Of a stretch of 64,000 nt of DNA, positions 8,798 to 18,075 are shown piece by piece. Where the stretch lies: assembly GCA_963724705.1 (NCBI GenBank), contig CAVRVS010000004.1:1736001-1800000 (forward strand), read 5' to 3'. Within the stretch, counting starts at the first letter, position 1. Every line of letters begins with the position of its first letter. Position numbers and translations under genes: made by a program. The notes beneath the pieces are model-generated. The model did not search any database. It saw only the letters and a list, made by a program, of their open reading frames with translations, and was not told where the DNA came from. Source of the stretch: DASQPR01 sp963724705 (GTDB taxonomy: Bacteria; Actinomycetota; Actinomycetes; Mycobacteriales; Micromonosporaceae).

Positions 8798-9169
8798 CTA
8801 TTCGGGCTTCGGTGCCTTGGGTCCCGGAGACGGTGAGCTGATCGCCAGGTGCACGGTCGGCTGGTCGGTCTCGTTCCAGTTGCGGTGTTGGACGCCGGCG
8901 GGGAACACGACGAGGCTGCCGGGCTCCGCGGTGAAGCGCTTGCCCTCCACTTCGATCGCCATCGTTCCTTCGAGCACGTAGAAGATCTGCTCGAACGGGT
9001 GCGTGTGCATGCCCGAGGGCGACCCGCCGGCCGGTGGCGTCTGGATATAGGCGACCGTCGCGTTGCGCGCGCCGCTGGTGTAGTCGATGAGCTTCTGCGA
9101 ATACCGCTCGCCGGCCGAGATCTTGCCGAAGTCGACGTTCCGGATATAGCTGAAGTCGTCGCCGTCCAT
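8798..9169 (-). CDS. Small cupin-domain protein
   Basis: Single-domain cupin, 123 aa. Cupin motif 1 is seen as MHTHPFEQIFYVLEG (metal ligands His, His and Glu) and motif 2 as PAGVQHRNWN. ATG at 9169 lies 32 nt after the MmgE gene and 33 nt before the CoxG-hydrolase gene, in the transporter operon. Small cupins of this kind are metal enzymes (isomerases, dioxygenases, decarboxylases) or ligand sensors; the sequence does not decide which. A second, different cupin of the island is at 23646-24041. Confidence 0.88.
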   Translation of the reverse strand: MDGDDFSYIRNVDFGKISAGERYSQKLIDYTSGARNATVAYIQTPPAGGSPSGMHTHPFEQIFYVLEGTMAIEVEGKRFTAEPGSLVVFPAGVQHRNWNETDQPTVHLAISSPSPGPKAPKPE

Positions 9170-9201
9170 GCGCTCTCCTCGTTAACAGTCGTCTCGTCGG
9201 T

Positions 9202-10596
9202 CTATGAATTCGCCGCGAAGTCGGCGGTGGTAGCCATGACCGTGCCGATGTCGTCGGCGTCGGCCACCGCCCACCACGCGTCGCGGATGCGGTCGCGTAC
9301 GTCGTCCTTCAGCACGCCGGAACTGGCCGCGTCGAACTTCGCGTCGATCTCGGCCCGACTCATCGGGTTCATGTAGTGACCGCGGTGGAAGCCGACCTCC
9401 TCGACGAAGCGTTCGCCGTTGACGTCCGTGACGATCAGGCGGTATTTCGGCACGCCGGCAATCCCGCTGCCCGGCGGTCGGAACCCGGCCGTGAACTCGG
9501 GATCCTCCCGTACGGAGATCTTGTTCATCAGCGGTCGCAGCGCCGGGTCGGCGATCCGTTCCGGCGTGAAGGACGAGTTGATGCTGATCCCGCCGTCAAC
9601 CAGAGCGACCGCCAGCAGATAGGGCATGCTGTGGTCGGCCGACTCCCGCGTGGTCGGGTCCCACTTCGACGGGTGCATCGCGATCTCGTGATAGGCCTGC
9701 CAGTACGTCTCGATCTCGATCGAGGCGATCTCGTCGACCGGTCGCCACGCCCGGACCTTGGGCATCAGGCCGAGAAGGGCCTGGCCGTGCGTCTCGGCCG
9801 GGAACTGCTTGAGGTGCGAGATCTCGACGACCATGCGGCCGTCCGGATTGGCCGGCACCGTGAATTCGAACGGCCCCGTGAGCTGGTCGAAGACGCCGGT
9901 CTTGCCAGTGAACGGCTCGTCCGGCCCGGTCATGCCGAGCTGAGCCAGGCGTACGGCGAACAGCGCGCTGTGCATCGCGGACGCGGTGGCGCAGCCCTTC
10001 CACATCGACAGCACTCCGGTGCGGTTGACCCGCAACGGCACGTGCGGCACGAGGGCGAGCGAGACGGCGTTGCCCATCTGGGATTCGTCGAGGTCGAAAA
10101 GGCGCGCGATAGCCAGCGCGGCGGCGGCCCCCATGAACGTGCCCTGATCCCAGCCGCGAGCCCGGGTCGGCGCCGCATTGCCGAGCGCGCCGAGGAGCTC
10201 GTAGGCGAGGACGATGCCGGTCATGACCTGCTCGCCGCTGGCGTGGATCGTCTCGCCGGCGGCCAGCAGAGCCGGGATCATGTCGCTCGGGTGGCCGCCG
10301 CCCTGCGCCAGCATCCCGTCGTTCCAGTCGTACGTGCGGATCATGCTCGTGTTCGCGAACGCCGCGAGCTCAGCACTCGTCCGCAGGCCGGCGCCGAAAA
10401 TGGTCGCCGGCCGGTCGCTCGTGATCCCGCGCGCCGACTCGATCGCGATGCGGGCCGGCTCCGCCTGGGAGCCGACGATCGCGCACGCGATCGAGTCGAC
10501 GATGCGGTCCACCGTGGCCGCCCGGACAGGTGCGCTCAGCTGCGCGGTGGAAAACGACCGCGCGTACGCCACGAGCTGGTTTGTTGCACTGTCCAC
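9202..10596 (-). CDS. MmgE/PrpD family protein (paralogue 1)
   Basis: 464 aa, full length for the 2-methylcitrate dehydratase / cis-aconitate decarboxylase / iminodisuccinate epimerase superfamily. Signature regions are TYDWNDGM and GGHPSDMIPA (predicted active-site Asp and His), RESADHSMPYLLA, and the lid segment FHRGHYMNPMS. GTG at 10596 has GGAGG 9 nt upstream; the longer frame to 10713 has no support. It lies 47 nt after the binding-protein gene. It resembles the paralogues at 22113 and 34690 more than those at 16681 and 25662. The reaction (dehydration, decarboxylation or epimerisation of a polycarboxylate-like acid) cannot be assigned. Confidence 0.9.
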   Translation of the reverse strand: MDSATNQLVAYARSFSTAQLSAPVRAATVDRIVDSIACAIVGSQAEPARIAIESARGITSDRPATIFGAGLRTSAELAAFANTSMIRTYDWNDGMLAQGGGHPSDMIPALLAAGETIHASGEQVMTGIVLAYELLGALGNAAPTRARGWDQGTFMGAAAALAIARLFDLDESQMGNAVSLALVPHVPLRVNRTGVLSMWKGCATASAMHSALFAVRLAQLGMTGPDEPFTGKTGVFDQLTGPFEFTVPANPDGRMVVEISHLKQFPAETHGQALLGLMPKVRAWRPVDEIASIEIETYWQAYHEIAMHPSKWDPTTRESADHSMPYLLAVALVDGGISINSSFTPERIADPALRPLMNKISVREDPEFTAGFRPPGSGIAGVPKYRLIVTDVNGERFVEEVGFHRGHYMNPMSRAEIDAKFDAASSGVLKDDVRDRIRDAWWAVADADDIGTVMATTADFAANS

Positions 10597-10643
10597 GCGG
10601 TAGCCCTCCGGATGGTGTCGAACTTCTGTCGTGTCGGTTGTCG

Positions 10644-11768
10644 CTACGGTGCGGAGGGACTCGCGGCCGGTGACGCACCCGCCGACGACGTCACGTTCAG
10701 CTGGTCGCCCCACAGTTGCGTGAGGTAACCCGCACTCTTGATCTTCTGGCTGAACGAGTCGTCGTACACCGTCGCCAGCGCGAGACTCTTGAACCGCGAC
10801 GGGTCTTCGGCCTGGAGCGCCTGGATCACGGCGTTGCCGGCGGCAACGTCCGGACTCGGGTCGCGGGCGAGGCCTCCCGCCGGCGAGTAGGTCGTGTACT
10901 CACGCATGACGCTGGCGTCGGTCGGCTTGGCCGCCAGGTACTTCGCCATCACCTTGAGGACCTCGTCCTTGTTGGCCGGATCGTCGAGGAACTTGACGGC
11001 TTCTTCCATGCTCTCGATGAACGCCGTCACGGTGTTCGGGTTCTTCTGCCCGAAGGACTTCGAGATGGTGATGGCGCTGCCGGCGAACGGCTGCGTCGTC
11101 TGGTCGAGGATGAGCTTCATGCCCTGCTTCGCAGCCTGGCTTGCGGTCGGCTCGGTCAGCAGCGTGCCGGCGACGTGGCCGGTCACCAACGCGGTGAGGC
11201 GCAACGTCGATGTCCCGGTCGGCAGGAAGGTCACCTTGTTTTCGTCCACGCCGAGGGTGGCCAGGGCCGACCGCGACGACAGATCTGTGCTGTCGCCGGC
11301 CGAAGAGATCGCGATCGACTTACCGGCGAGGTCGGCGGCGGTCGTGATACTCGGACTGACGTAGAACTTGAACACGTTCTTGTTGCGCAGCGTGCCGACG
11401 ATCTCCACCGGGCTGCCTTGGGCCGCGGCCTGGAACGCGCTCGTCGCTTCGCCGTAGAAGACCTGAGCCTTCCCAGCGAGGACCGCGGTCGCGCCGGCCG
11501 TACTGCCCGACTGGACGACGTTGACGTTGAGGCCGTGCTTGGCGAAGATCCCCTCGTCGGCGGCGAGCCACAGAGGTGACGTCGCGCCCGAGCCGGCCGA
11601 CCACGTGACGGTGATGTTCTTCGTTTCGGGGGCACCGGGCGCACCCCCACCGGAGGCACTGCTGCCTCCGCCGCTCGACGAGCAGGCGGCCACCATGGCG
11701 ACCACGCTCACTGCGACGCTCGCACACAACACCGTACGCGAGACGCGACGAGCACCTCGATCGATCAT
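10644..11768 (-). CDS. ABC transporter substrate-binding lipoprotein (copy 1)
   Basis: Periplasmic-type binding protein of the SsuA/TauA/NMT1 family, 374 aa, first gene of the transporter operon. The signal peptide ends in a lipobox with Cys29 (VAACSSSG) followed by a Gly/Ser-rich tether. The mature part has the family pattern PLWLAADEGIFAKHGLNV, then GKSIAISSAGDSTDL. ATG at 11768 follows AGAGG; the longer frame to 11849 is discarded because it runs into the promoter. It is closely similar along its whole length to the orphan binding protein at 28374-29489, and both genes share a near-identical operator. Confidence 0.93.
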   Translation of the reverse strand: MIDRGARRVSRTVLCASVAVSVVAMVAACSSSGGGSSASGGGAPGAPETKNITVTWSAGSGATSPLWLAADEGIFAKHGLNVNVVQSGSTAGATAVLAGKAQVFYGEATSAFQAAAQGSPVEIVGTLRNKNVFKFYVSPSITTAADLAGKSIAISSAGDSTDLSSRSALATLGVDENKVTFLPTGTSTLRLTALVTGHVAGTLLTEPTASQAAKQGMKLILDQTTQPFAGSAITISKSFGQKNPNTVTAFIESMEEAVKFLDDPANKDEVLKVMAKYLAAKPTDASVMREYTTYSPAGGLARDPSPDVAAGNAVIQALQAEDPSRFKSLALATVYDDSFSQKIKSAGYLTQLWGDQLNVTSSAGASPAASPSAP

Positions 11769-11850
11769 GTACACCTCTTCTGGGGCGGGAATGAAGTCCG
11801 CCGCTCCAACCGAAGAACACCCTGACCCGAGAAAACGGTTGGACTCCAAG

Positions 11851-11871
11851 TTACATACGAGTTGTATACGG
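11851..11871. promoter_or_regulatory. Operator-like site B
   Basis: TTACATAC-GAGTT-GTATACGG, 83 nt upstream of the binding-protein start at 11768. On the minus strand it contains ACAACTCGTATG, identical to 12 bases upstream of the second binding-protein gene (28251-28262). Confidence 0.6.
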
Positions 11872-12225
11872 AATGCTAATCGTGACCCAGACCATAGTCA
11901 AGGAACCGTTACCCCAGCGAGACACGGCGGCAGTCACGCCGTAACCGAGATGGGCGTGCGGGAGGTCACATTCGCCATCCTGCCTGCCGTCGCGTCCTTT
12001 GTCAGACCTGAGCGACCGTGGCAGAAAACACGTTTTCGCAGCTTGACATGCATGCGATCGGATGTCGACCCGCGGCTGGGTGACGATGGCCGGGCAGCGA
12101 CCGAGGGCGCTCGCCGGGTCCGAGGATGGCCGCCCATGCGCAACACCTCCGATCTTCGCCCCGGCGATGATGTATGCGCCTGACATGCGACGGCCGACGC
12201 GGCGCTGTCCGCGCCGCGGTCGCGA
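11872..12225. other. Gene-free interval
   Basis: The interval separates the 3' end of the aldehyde dehydrogenase gene from the transporter promoter. All open frames here have unnatural composition and no start signal. Visible items are the near-palindrome AAAACACGTTTT (12027-12038) and ACATGCATGC (12047-12056), which has only half of the island operator. I see no gene or clear terminator. Confidence 0.5.
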
Positions 12226-13680
12226 TCAGTTGCTGACGATCACCGTCTTGAGTTGCGTGTAGTGCTCCAAGGCGGCCAGACCCTTCTCCCGACCGAGGCC
12301 GCTCTGCTTATAGCCACCGAACGGCGTCTCGACGCCACCGAGTGGATAGCGGTTGATCTGGATCTGACCGGCTTCGAGGTCGCGGGCGAGCCGATGCGCC
12401 GTAGCGATGTCACGCGTGAAGACACCCGCGGCGAGTCCGTAGACCGAGTCGTTGGCGATCGCCACGGCCTCGTCGAGATCGTCGAACGGGAGGACCGTCT
12501 GGACCGGGCCGAAGATCTCCTCGCGCGCCACCCGCATGCCGTTGTCGACGCCACCGAGCACCGCCGGCATGAGGAAATGTCCGGGCAGATCGGGCCGGTC
12601 GCCGCCGACCAGCACGGTCGCCCCTTCCTGTCGGCCTGACTCGATGGCGGCGAGCACCTTGGTCAGTTGCTGCTCCGAGGCGACCGGGCCGAGATCGAGA
12701 TCGTCGAGGCCGGGGCCGACGGTCAGGTTGCCGACCGCTGCCGCCAGCTTCTGCGAGTACTCGTCGATGATGCTGCGATGCACGATGAGCCGCGTGGTCG
12801 CGAAGCACGACTGGCCAGCGTTGCGGACGACGGCCATCGCCCCCGCCTGCACCGCCGCGGCGAGATCCGCGTCGGGCAGGATGATCGTCGGCGACTTTCC
12901 GCCGAGTTCGAGATTGGCTCCGATGATGCGCTCGGCCGCCGCGTGCAGGATCGCCCGCCCCGTTGGTACGGAACCGGTGAAGCCGATGTGCGCCACGGCC
13001 GGGTGGGCCACGAGCGCGGCGCCGGTGGTGACGCCCCGGCCGGCGATCACGTTGCAGACGCCCGGTGGCAGCCCGGCCTCGACGAACAGCCGGGCGGCGG
13101 CGAGGCTCGACAGCGGGGTGATCTCCGACGGCTTGACCACGACCGTGTTACCGGCGGCGAGACATGGCGCGATGCCGCGGCACATCTGGCTGATCGGTGA
13201 GTTCCACGGCGTGATGTGGGCGACGACGCCGTACGGCTCCCGAAGCGTGTACGTCCAGTAGTCGCCGTCACCGGGGATCGTTTCGCCGTAGATCTTGTCC
13301 GCGGCGCCGGCGTAGAAGTCGAAGTATCGGGCCGCCGTTTCGACATCGGAGCGCGCCTGCCGTAGCGGCTTGCCGGTGTCGAGTGTTTCGAGCCGGGCAA
13401 ACTCGGCCGCCTCGCGCCAGATCGCCGCGGCAACGCGCGAGAGGATCCGGCCCCGTTCCGCCGGGCGGGTGCCGCGCCACACCGATTCGTACGCGTGGCG
13501 GGCGGATGCGACGGCGACATCGACGTCCTCGGCCGTGGCGTCGGTGACCCGGGCGAGCACGCTGCGATCGGCCGGGTTCTCGACCGCGAACTCGTCGCCG
13601 TGCGTGGCCTGCCACTTGCCGTCGACGACCGCGCCGAGAACGCCGGCCTCGCCGAAGAATGCGGAAAGGTCGACGCTCAT
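12226..13680 (-). CDS. NAD(P)-dependent aldehyde dehydrogenase
   Basis: Aldehyde dehydrogenase superfamily, 484 aa. Asn160 (ITPWN), the general-base Glu258 in LELGGKSP and the nucleophile Cys292 in NAGQSCFA are all present, as are the FTGSVPTG cofactor loop and the C-terminal FGGYKQSGLGREKG. ATG at 13680 overlaps the upstream TGA (ATGA); the frame stays open to 14514 but that part is the antiparallel shadow of the 2-hydroxyacid dehydrogenase. It is the third gene of the ThDP/2-hydroxyacid dehydrogenase/ALDH operon, so the aldehyde is plausibly a product of the ThDP decarboxylase. Exact substrate unknown. Confidence 0.94.
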   Translation of the reverse strand: MSVDLSAFFGEAGVLGAVVDGKWQATHGDEFAVENPADRSVLARVTDATAEDVDVAVASARHAYESVWRGTRPAERGRILSRVAAAIWREAAEFARLETLDTGKPLRQARSDVETAARYFDFYAGAADKIYGETIPGDGDYWTYTLREPYGVVAHITPWNSPISQMCRGIAPCLAAGNTVVVKPSEITPLSSLAAARLFVEAGLPPGVCNVIAGRGVTTGAALVAHPAVAHIGFTGSVPTGRAILHAAAERIIGANLELGGKSPTIILPDADLAAAVQAGAMAVVRNAGQSCFATTRLIVHRSIIDEYSQKLAAAVGNLTVGPGLDDLDLGPVASEQQLTKVLAAIESGRQEGATVLVGGDRPDLPGHFLMPAVLGGVDNGMRVAREEIFGPVQTVLPFDDLDEAVAIANDSVYGLAAGVFTRDIATAHRLARDLEAGQIQINRYPLGGVETPFGGYKQSGLGREKGLAALEHYTQLKTVIVSN

Positions 13681-14672
13681 CGGCGCGTTCCCGCCGACTC
13701 GGGCCACGTCACCACGTCGGCCGGCGACAGGTCGCCACCGTCGAGGACGGCGCGGACGTTGCGGTACGCACGATCGATGACGCGCGGGAAGTTGTTCGCC
13801 ACGGCGCCACCAACGTGTGGGGTGAGCACCACGCGGTCGAGGTCGAGCAACGGCGACGTGACCGGCAACGGTTCCTCCGCGGTCACGTCGAGGCCGGCGC
13901 CGAGCACCCGACCGTCCTCGATCGCCGCGGCCAGCGCCGCCTCGTCGATGAGCGAACCGCGCGCGGTGTTCACCAGGATGAGGCCCGGCTTTGTGCGTGT
14001 CAGCGAGTGAGCGTTGATGATCTTGTCGGTCGCCGGTGTGCTGGGCAGGTGGAGCGAGATGACGTCGGCGGTCTCGATGACCTCGTCCTGGGTGGCGAAG
14101 CGCACCGAACAGGCCGCTTCGACCTCGGCCGGCGCCGGCACCACGTCGTGGTAGATCAGTGTGACGCCGAACGGCGCGAGCCGGCGCGCGACGGCTTGAC
14201 CGATGTGGCCGAGGCCGAGGAGTCCGACGGTCTTGCCGAGGAGCTGGAACGACTCGGCCCGCAGCGCCTCCTTGGCGATCGCGCCGGTCCGCGCGGCGGC
14301 CGTCGCCTTCGGCAGGTAGCGGCCCACGGCGAGGATCAGCAGGACGGCGAGTTCGGCCACGGCGTCCGCGTTGATCCCGGCCGCCTTGAGCACCACGACA
14401 CCGTTCGCCGCGGCCGCGACGCTGTCGATCTTCTCGGTGCCGACGCCGAGCTTCTGCACCACCCGTACGTCCGGAGCACCGGCCGCGAGCGTCTGCGCAT
14501 CGACAGCCCCCCACATGGTGAGCAGCACCGTGGCGCCCTTGGCCGCGGTCCGCTTCGCGTCGTCGCCGTTGTCCTCGACGAAGACGATGTCGAAGTCGGG
14601 GCCGAAGATGTCGGAGATGACCTGCTGGGAGGCCGGCGGCATCAGATCGAGTACGGCGGCGACGGGCTTCAT
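13677..14672 (-). CDS. D-2-hydroxyacid dehydrogenase
   Basis: 331 aa, NAD-dependent D-isomer-specific 2-hydroxyacid dehydrogenase. The Rossmann motif is GLLGLGHIGQAVARR (about 150-164). The catalytic trio is Arg238 (VNTARGS), Glu267 (DVTAEEP) and His286 (LTPHVGGA). ATG at 14672 has GGAGG 7 nt upstream. It lies 49 nt after the ThDP gene and overlaps the aldehyde dehydrogenase gene, so the three form one operon that would interconvert a 2-oxoacid, a 2-hydroxyacid and an aldehyde/acid. The family includes glyoxylate/hydroxypyruvate reductase and phosphoglycerate dehydrogenase; the context argues against serine synthesis. Confidence 0.92.
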   Translation of the reverse strand: MKPVAAVLDLMPPASQQVISDIFGPDFDIVFVEDNGDDAKRTAAKGATVLLTMWGAVDAQTLAAGAPDVRVVQKLGVGTEKIDSVAAAANGVVVLKAAGINADAVAELAVLLILAVGRYLPKATAAARTGAIAKEALRAESFQLLGKTVGLLGLGHIGQAVARRLAPFGVTLIYHDVVPAPAEVEAACSVRFATQDEVIETADVISLHLPSTPATDKIINAHSLTRTKPGLILVNTARGSLIDEAALAAAIEDGRVLGAGLDVTAEEPLPVTSPLLDLDRVVLTPHVGGAVANNFPRVIDRAYRNVRAVLDGGDLSPADVVTWPESAGTRR

Positions 14673-14721
14673 CGGTGAACCTCCAGGAGATTGCGGCGTG
14701 CGGATAGACGGCCCACGTCGA

Positions 14722-16356
14722 TCACCCGCGCAGCAGGTCGAAGAGGACCCGGGACGGTGCCGGGTCTACATGTGCGCCGATCAGCATCGGCCGGCTGCCC
14801 GCGAGGCCCTTGGCGATCGCCGCCCGCAGGTCGTCGGCGTTGTCGACGTCGACACCGTCGATGCCGAACGCGTCGGCCAGCTTGCCGCACATCACCGGCG
14901 GCAGCACGACGCCGACCTCGGCCAGGTTCCGCCGCTCCTGCTTGACCTCGATCTGCGTCAGCGCGCGGTCCATGATGGCGATGAAGACTGCCGGCGCTCC
15001 GTCGTCGGCCGAGACCATCAACTCGGTCGCGCGCATCAGCAACGATCCATCGCCCATGAACGACAGCACCGGCCGCGCTCCGGCTCGGCGGGCCGCCACG
15101 GCGGCGGGGATCGAATAACCCATGGTGGACAGCGCGTTCGACGCCAGGAAGTGGTCCGGCTCGGTCAGGTCGCTCAGCATGACGATCAGCGGTTTGCCGA
15201 AGCCCGCGTCGGCGGTGACGTACCCGTCGCGGGGCCACGCGTCGAGCGCGGCGTCGATCGCGTGCGCGACCGAAAACGTCGTCGTGCTCTCCGGCAGGAG
15301 CTTCGCTCGGACGCCGCGGCGATAATCGGCGACGTCGTCGGACGTCCACTCTGACGCTCCGCCGCCGCTTGCCACAAGCGCCGACAGCAGGCTCTCGGGG
15401 TCGGCGACGATCTGGGCCGCGAACGGGTTCGCCCATTCGGCGAACGACTCGGTCGTGATCCCGACCGCGTCGGCGGCGAAACACCAGCCCTTGTTGTAGT
15501 AGTCGAACGACTCGGGGTCGATCGTCACCACGAGGTCGGCCCGGTCGAGCAGGTCCTTCTCCAGACGGCCGTTCAGGAACGTACCGGCAAAGAACGGGTT
15601 GCCCGAGTGCAGCACGCCCTTCTGCCGCGACGTGGTGAACACCGGAACGCGGAACACGCTCGCGAACGCGTCGACGGTCGCCGGTGTGACGCGCCGCTTG
15701 CGACCACCGACGATCAGCGCCGGGCGGTGTGCCTCGGCCAGACGCGCGGCCAGCGCGGCCACCGCCTCGGCGCTGGCGGGGGCGGGCGCCGGCTGCTCGT
15801 CAACCCAGTGCGACTTCAGCCGGGCCGCGGCTACGGCGCGCGCGGCGTCGGTGGCGACGCCCTCGCTCGTCGCGACGGCGTCGGGCAACTCCAGGTAGAC
15901 CGGGCCGGGCTTGCCCGACATCGCCTCGTCGACCGCCTTGCCGACAATGCCGGGTACGTTCATGTCGGCCGTTACCTTGCCGCGCCACTTCGTGATCGGC
16001 GTGACGAGCTGCTCGATGTTGAAGCCCTGGCGGACGACGAACGGGAGCGCTGCCGCCGGATGCTGGCCGGAGATGAGGATGAGCGGGACCTCTTCGAGGT
16101 ACGTGTTCAGCAAGCCGTTCACGCCGTTGCTCACGCCGGGCGCCAGTGACAGGATGGCGACGCCGGGAAGCCCGGTGAGTTGCGCGTCGGTAGCGGCCAT
16201 GATGACCGCGGAGGACTCGTTGAACGCGGTCGTATATTCGAGTCCGGCCGCCTGGAAGGAGTCCAGCAGGGCCATGTGGTCCTCGCCGGGTAGCCCGTAG
16301 ACCCGCCGGATGCCGAGTCCATACAGAGCTTCTGCGACTTGCTGAGCGATGATCAC
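14722..16356 (-). CDS. ThDP-dependent enzyme, acetolactate-synthase fold (copy 2)
   Basis: 544 aa. The ThDP-activating Glu is residue 47 (TAFNESSAV), the phosphate/Mg motif is MGDGSLLMRATELM with the Asp of IAIMD, and the middle Rossmann domain begins RPALIVGGRKRR. GTG at 16356 has GAGGGG 8 nt upstream; the frame continues to 16500 but crosses the operator. It is more distant from copies 1 and 3, which are close to each other, and lacks their YRRLH C-terminus. First gene of an operon with a 2-hydroxyacid dehydrogenase and an aldehyde dehydrogenase, which points to a 2-oxoacid decarboxylase or 2-hydroxyacyl lyase making an aldehyde; this is inference. Confidence 0.88.
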   Translation of the reverse strand: MIIAQQVAEALYGLGIRRVYGLPGEDHMALLDSFQAAGLEYTTAFNESSAVIMAATDAQLTGLPGVAILSLAPGVSNGVNGLLNTYLEEVPLILISGQHPAAALPFVVRQGFNIEQLVTPITKWRGKVTADMNVPGIVGKAVDEAMSGKPGPVYLELPDAVATSEGVATDAARAVAAARLKSHWVDEQPAPAPASAEAVAALAARLAEAHRPALIVGGRKRRVTPATVDAFASVFRVPVFTTSRQKGVLHSGNPFFAGTFLNGRLEKDLLDRADLVVTIDPESFDYYNKGWCFAADAVGITTESFAEWANPFAAQIVADPESLLSALVASGGGASEWTSDDVADYRRGVRAKLLPESTTTFSVAHAIDAALDAWPRDGYVTADAGFGKPLIVMLSDLTEPDHFLASNALSTMGYSIPAAVAARRAGARPVLSFMGDGSLLMRATELMVSADDGAPAVFIAIMDRALTQIEVKQERRNLAEVGVVLPPVMCGKLADAFGIDGVDVDNADDLRAAIAKGLAGSRPMLIGAHVDPAPSRVLFDLLRG

Positions 16357-16383
16357 GAGCGTTATCCCCTCACGCTTGGCATG

Positions 16384-16404
16384 TTGCATGCGCCTACGAT
16401 GCAA
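16384..16404. promoter_or_regulatory. Operator-like site C
   Basis: TTGCATGC-GCCTA-CGATGCAA, outer six bases of each arm perfectly inverted, 28 nt upstream of the GTG at 16356. Confidence 0.6.
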
Positions 16405-16491
16405 AGCACGCTTTTTACCGGTCTCCCGACCGCCGTCCGGTCGGGCGTGGCCCATCGATCGAGCATTCAAGCAGCAAAAGTCGAGCGGATG

Positions 16492-16507
16492 AGATTGCAT
16501 GCAATCT
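16492..16507. promoter_or_regulatory. Perfect 16-bp palindrome
   Basis: AGATTGCATGCAATCT is a perfect palindrome. Its core ATTGCATGCAAT has the TTGnATnCAA shape described for GntR/FCD operators. It lies 136 nt upstream of the ThDP start, so this promoter may carry two sites. The rest of the 324-nt gap 16357-16680 holds no gene. Confidence 0.55.
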
Positions 16508-16680
16508 TTACCCTAGGCCCGGGCCGTCCTCAGATCAAGCGCCAGAAAACGCCGCTGCGTTACGGGAACTCGCCTTACGTGCGGTTCTGCGGCGATCACG
16601 CGACAACTGCGGCGAGCGTCACACACACATGTCCCGTCACGCCGGACGCCGGCGTCGCGCGCGTCACCTCCCGGCCCGCC

Positions 16681-18075
16681 TCAGCGAGTCAGCGCCGCGG
16701 TCAACGTACGGACGTCGTCGAGCGCATCGAGGCGCTGCAACAACCCGAGCGCAACCTCGACCCGACCGTCGCCCAGCACCGTAACCGCGCAATCGCGGAA
16801 CTTCGCGGCCAGCTCGGCATCGCTCAGTAGCACACCGCCACGGGGATCGCCGCGCGGAAACCAGACCTGTTCCGCAAACTCGCGACCGCCGTTCAGGCGC
16901 ACCACGACCCGCACGAAGTTGAGCTCCGGATCGCTGGCCGGCCGGTCCTCGTCGGCGATCGGCTGCACCCGCGCCAGTAGACGCTGTACGTCCGGGCGGC
17001 CGACGCTCGCGTCGGCAAACGTACGGACACCGAGGCCGCCCTCGACCACGGCCGCCGCGATGACGTACTGCATGCTGAACTTGGCCTGCAGTCCGGTTTC
17101 CGGTCGCGGGTAGACCATCGGGCCGACGCGGCCGGCGGCGTCGACCTCGCCGGCCGGCATGTGCACCTCGATGCACTCGACGTCGGCGGCACCGAAGTCG
17201 TACGCGGCCAGCAGAGCGAGGGTCCCGTCGATCGCGCGGTGCCCGCGGTTACAGCACGGATACTTCTTGACCGCGATCCCCGGCGCCAATGCCTGCCACG
17301 TACCGTCCCCCGGCGCGACCGCCGCCGGGTCGGCATCACCGGGTGAGTACGTACCAATGAATCCGCGTGGTCCATCGAAGGCGGCGGTGTTCGCGGTGAA
17401 TCCACGGCGGGCCAGCTGAGCGGCGAGTAATCCCGCACGGGCGGCATTGCCGGCGTGCAGCGGTTTGGCCATGTACCCGAAGTTCAGCCGGAGACCGGCG
17501 GCGCTCGACGCCGCGATGCCGAGCGCGGTCGCGGTCTGCGTCCGGTCGAGCCGCAACAGCCGAGCGGAAGCAGCCGCCGCCCCGAGCACGCCGAGCGTGC
17601 TGGTGCTGTGGAAGCCATGCGCTGCGTGCGACACACCGATCGCCCGCCCGACCCGGCCGGCCACCTCGAGACCGAGGGCGTACGCGTCCAGCAATTCCGC
17701 GCCAGTGGCCCCGACAGACTCGGCCGCGGCGATGGCCGCCGGCACGATCGACGCGGACGGGTGCCCGCGGAAGCTCTGGTGCGTGTCGTCGTAGTCGAGC
17801 GCGTGCGCCGCGGTGCCGTTGATCAGCGCCGCGTCGAGAGGCCCGACCGCATCGGAGGCGCCGATCAGGCGAGCAGCCCCGACACCGGACCCGTTGTCGA
17901 GCGCGACCTCGCGGACAATGCGTACGCACTCCTCGTTCGCGCCGGCGAGCGCGACGCCGACCGTATCCAGGATCGCGCGCCGGGCCACCTCCCGGACCGT
18001 CGTCGGCACGCCGTCGGCGGCTGTGTCGGTCACGATGCCGGCCAAGGCATCGGTCAACGACGGCGCCGCGCTCAC
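16681..18075 (-). CDS. MmgE/PrpD family protein (paralogue 2)
   Basis: 464 aa. It carries the classical superfamily signature ALDYDDTHQSFRGHPSASIVPA, matching the active-site Asp, Thr and His region of cis-aconitate decarboxylase and methylcitrate dehydratase, and GYMAKPLHAGNAARAG with the conserved Lys-Pro-Leu-His. This is the more canonical subtype, with 25662-27092 its nearer relative in the island. GTG at 18075 overlaps the TGA that closes the class I CoA-transferase in its frameshift-corrected frame (GTGA). In the raw sequence the two frames are joined into one 713-codon frame only because of an upstream frameshift, so the fusion is artificial. Confidence 0.9.
   Translation of the reverse strand: MSAAPSLTDALAGIVTDTAADGVPTTVREVARRAILDTVGVALAGANEECVRIVREVALDNGSGVGAARLIGASDAVGPLDAALINGTAAHALDYDDTHQSFRGHPSASIVPAAIAAAESVGATGAELLDAYALGLEVAGRVGRAIGVSHAAHGFHSTSTLGVLGAAAASARLLRLDRTQTATALGIAASSAAGLRLNFGYMAKPLHAGNAARAGLLAAQLARRGFTANTAAFDGPRGFIGTYSPGDADPAAVAPGDGTWQALAPGIAVKKYPCCNRGHRAIDGTLALLAAYDFGAADVECIEVHMPAGEVDAAGRVGPMVYPRPETGLQAKFSMQYVIAAAVVEGGLGVRTFADASVGRPDVQRLLARVQPIADEDRPASDPELNFVRVVVRLNGGREFAEQVWFPRGDPRGGVLLSDAELAAKFRDCAVTVLGDGRVEVALGLLQRLDALDDVRTLTAALTR

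Noticed and set aside
12226..14514. 762-codon frame that would extend the aldehyde dehydrogenase N-terminus
   Set aside because: The extra part overlaps the 2-hydroxyacid dehydrogenase gene and is not protein-like. The ATG at 13680 with an ATGA overlap is convincing.
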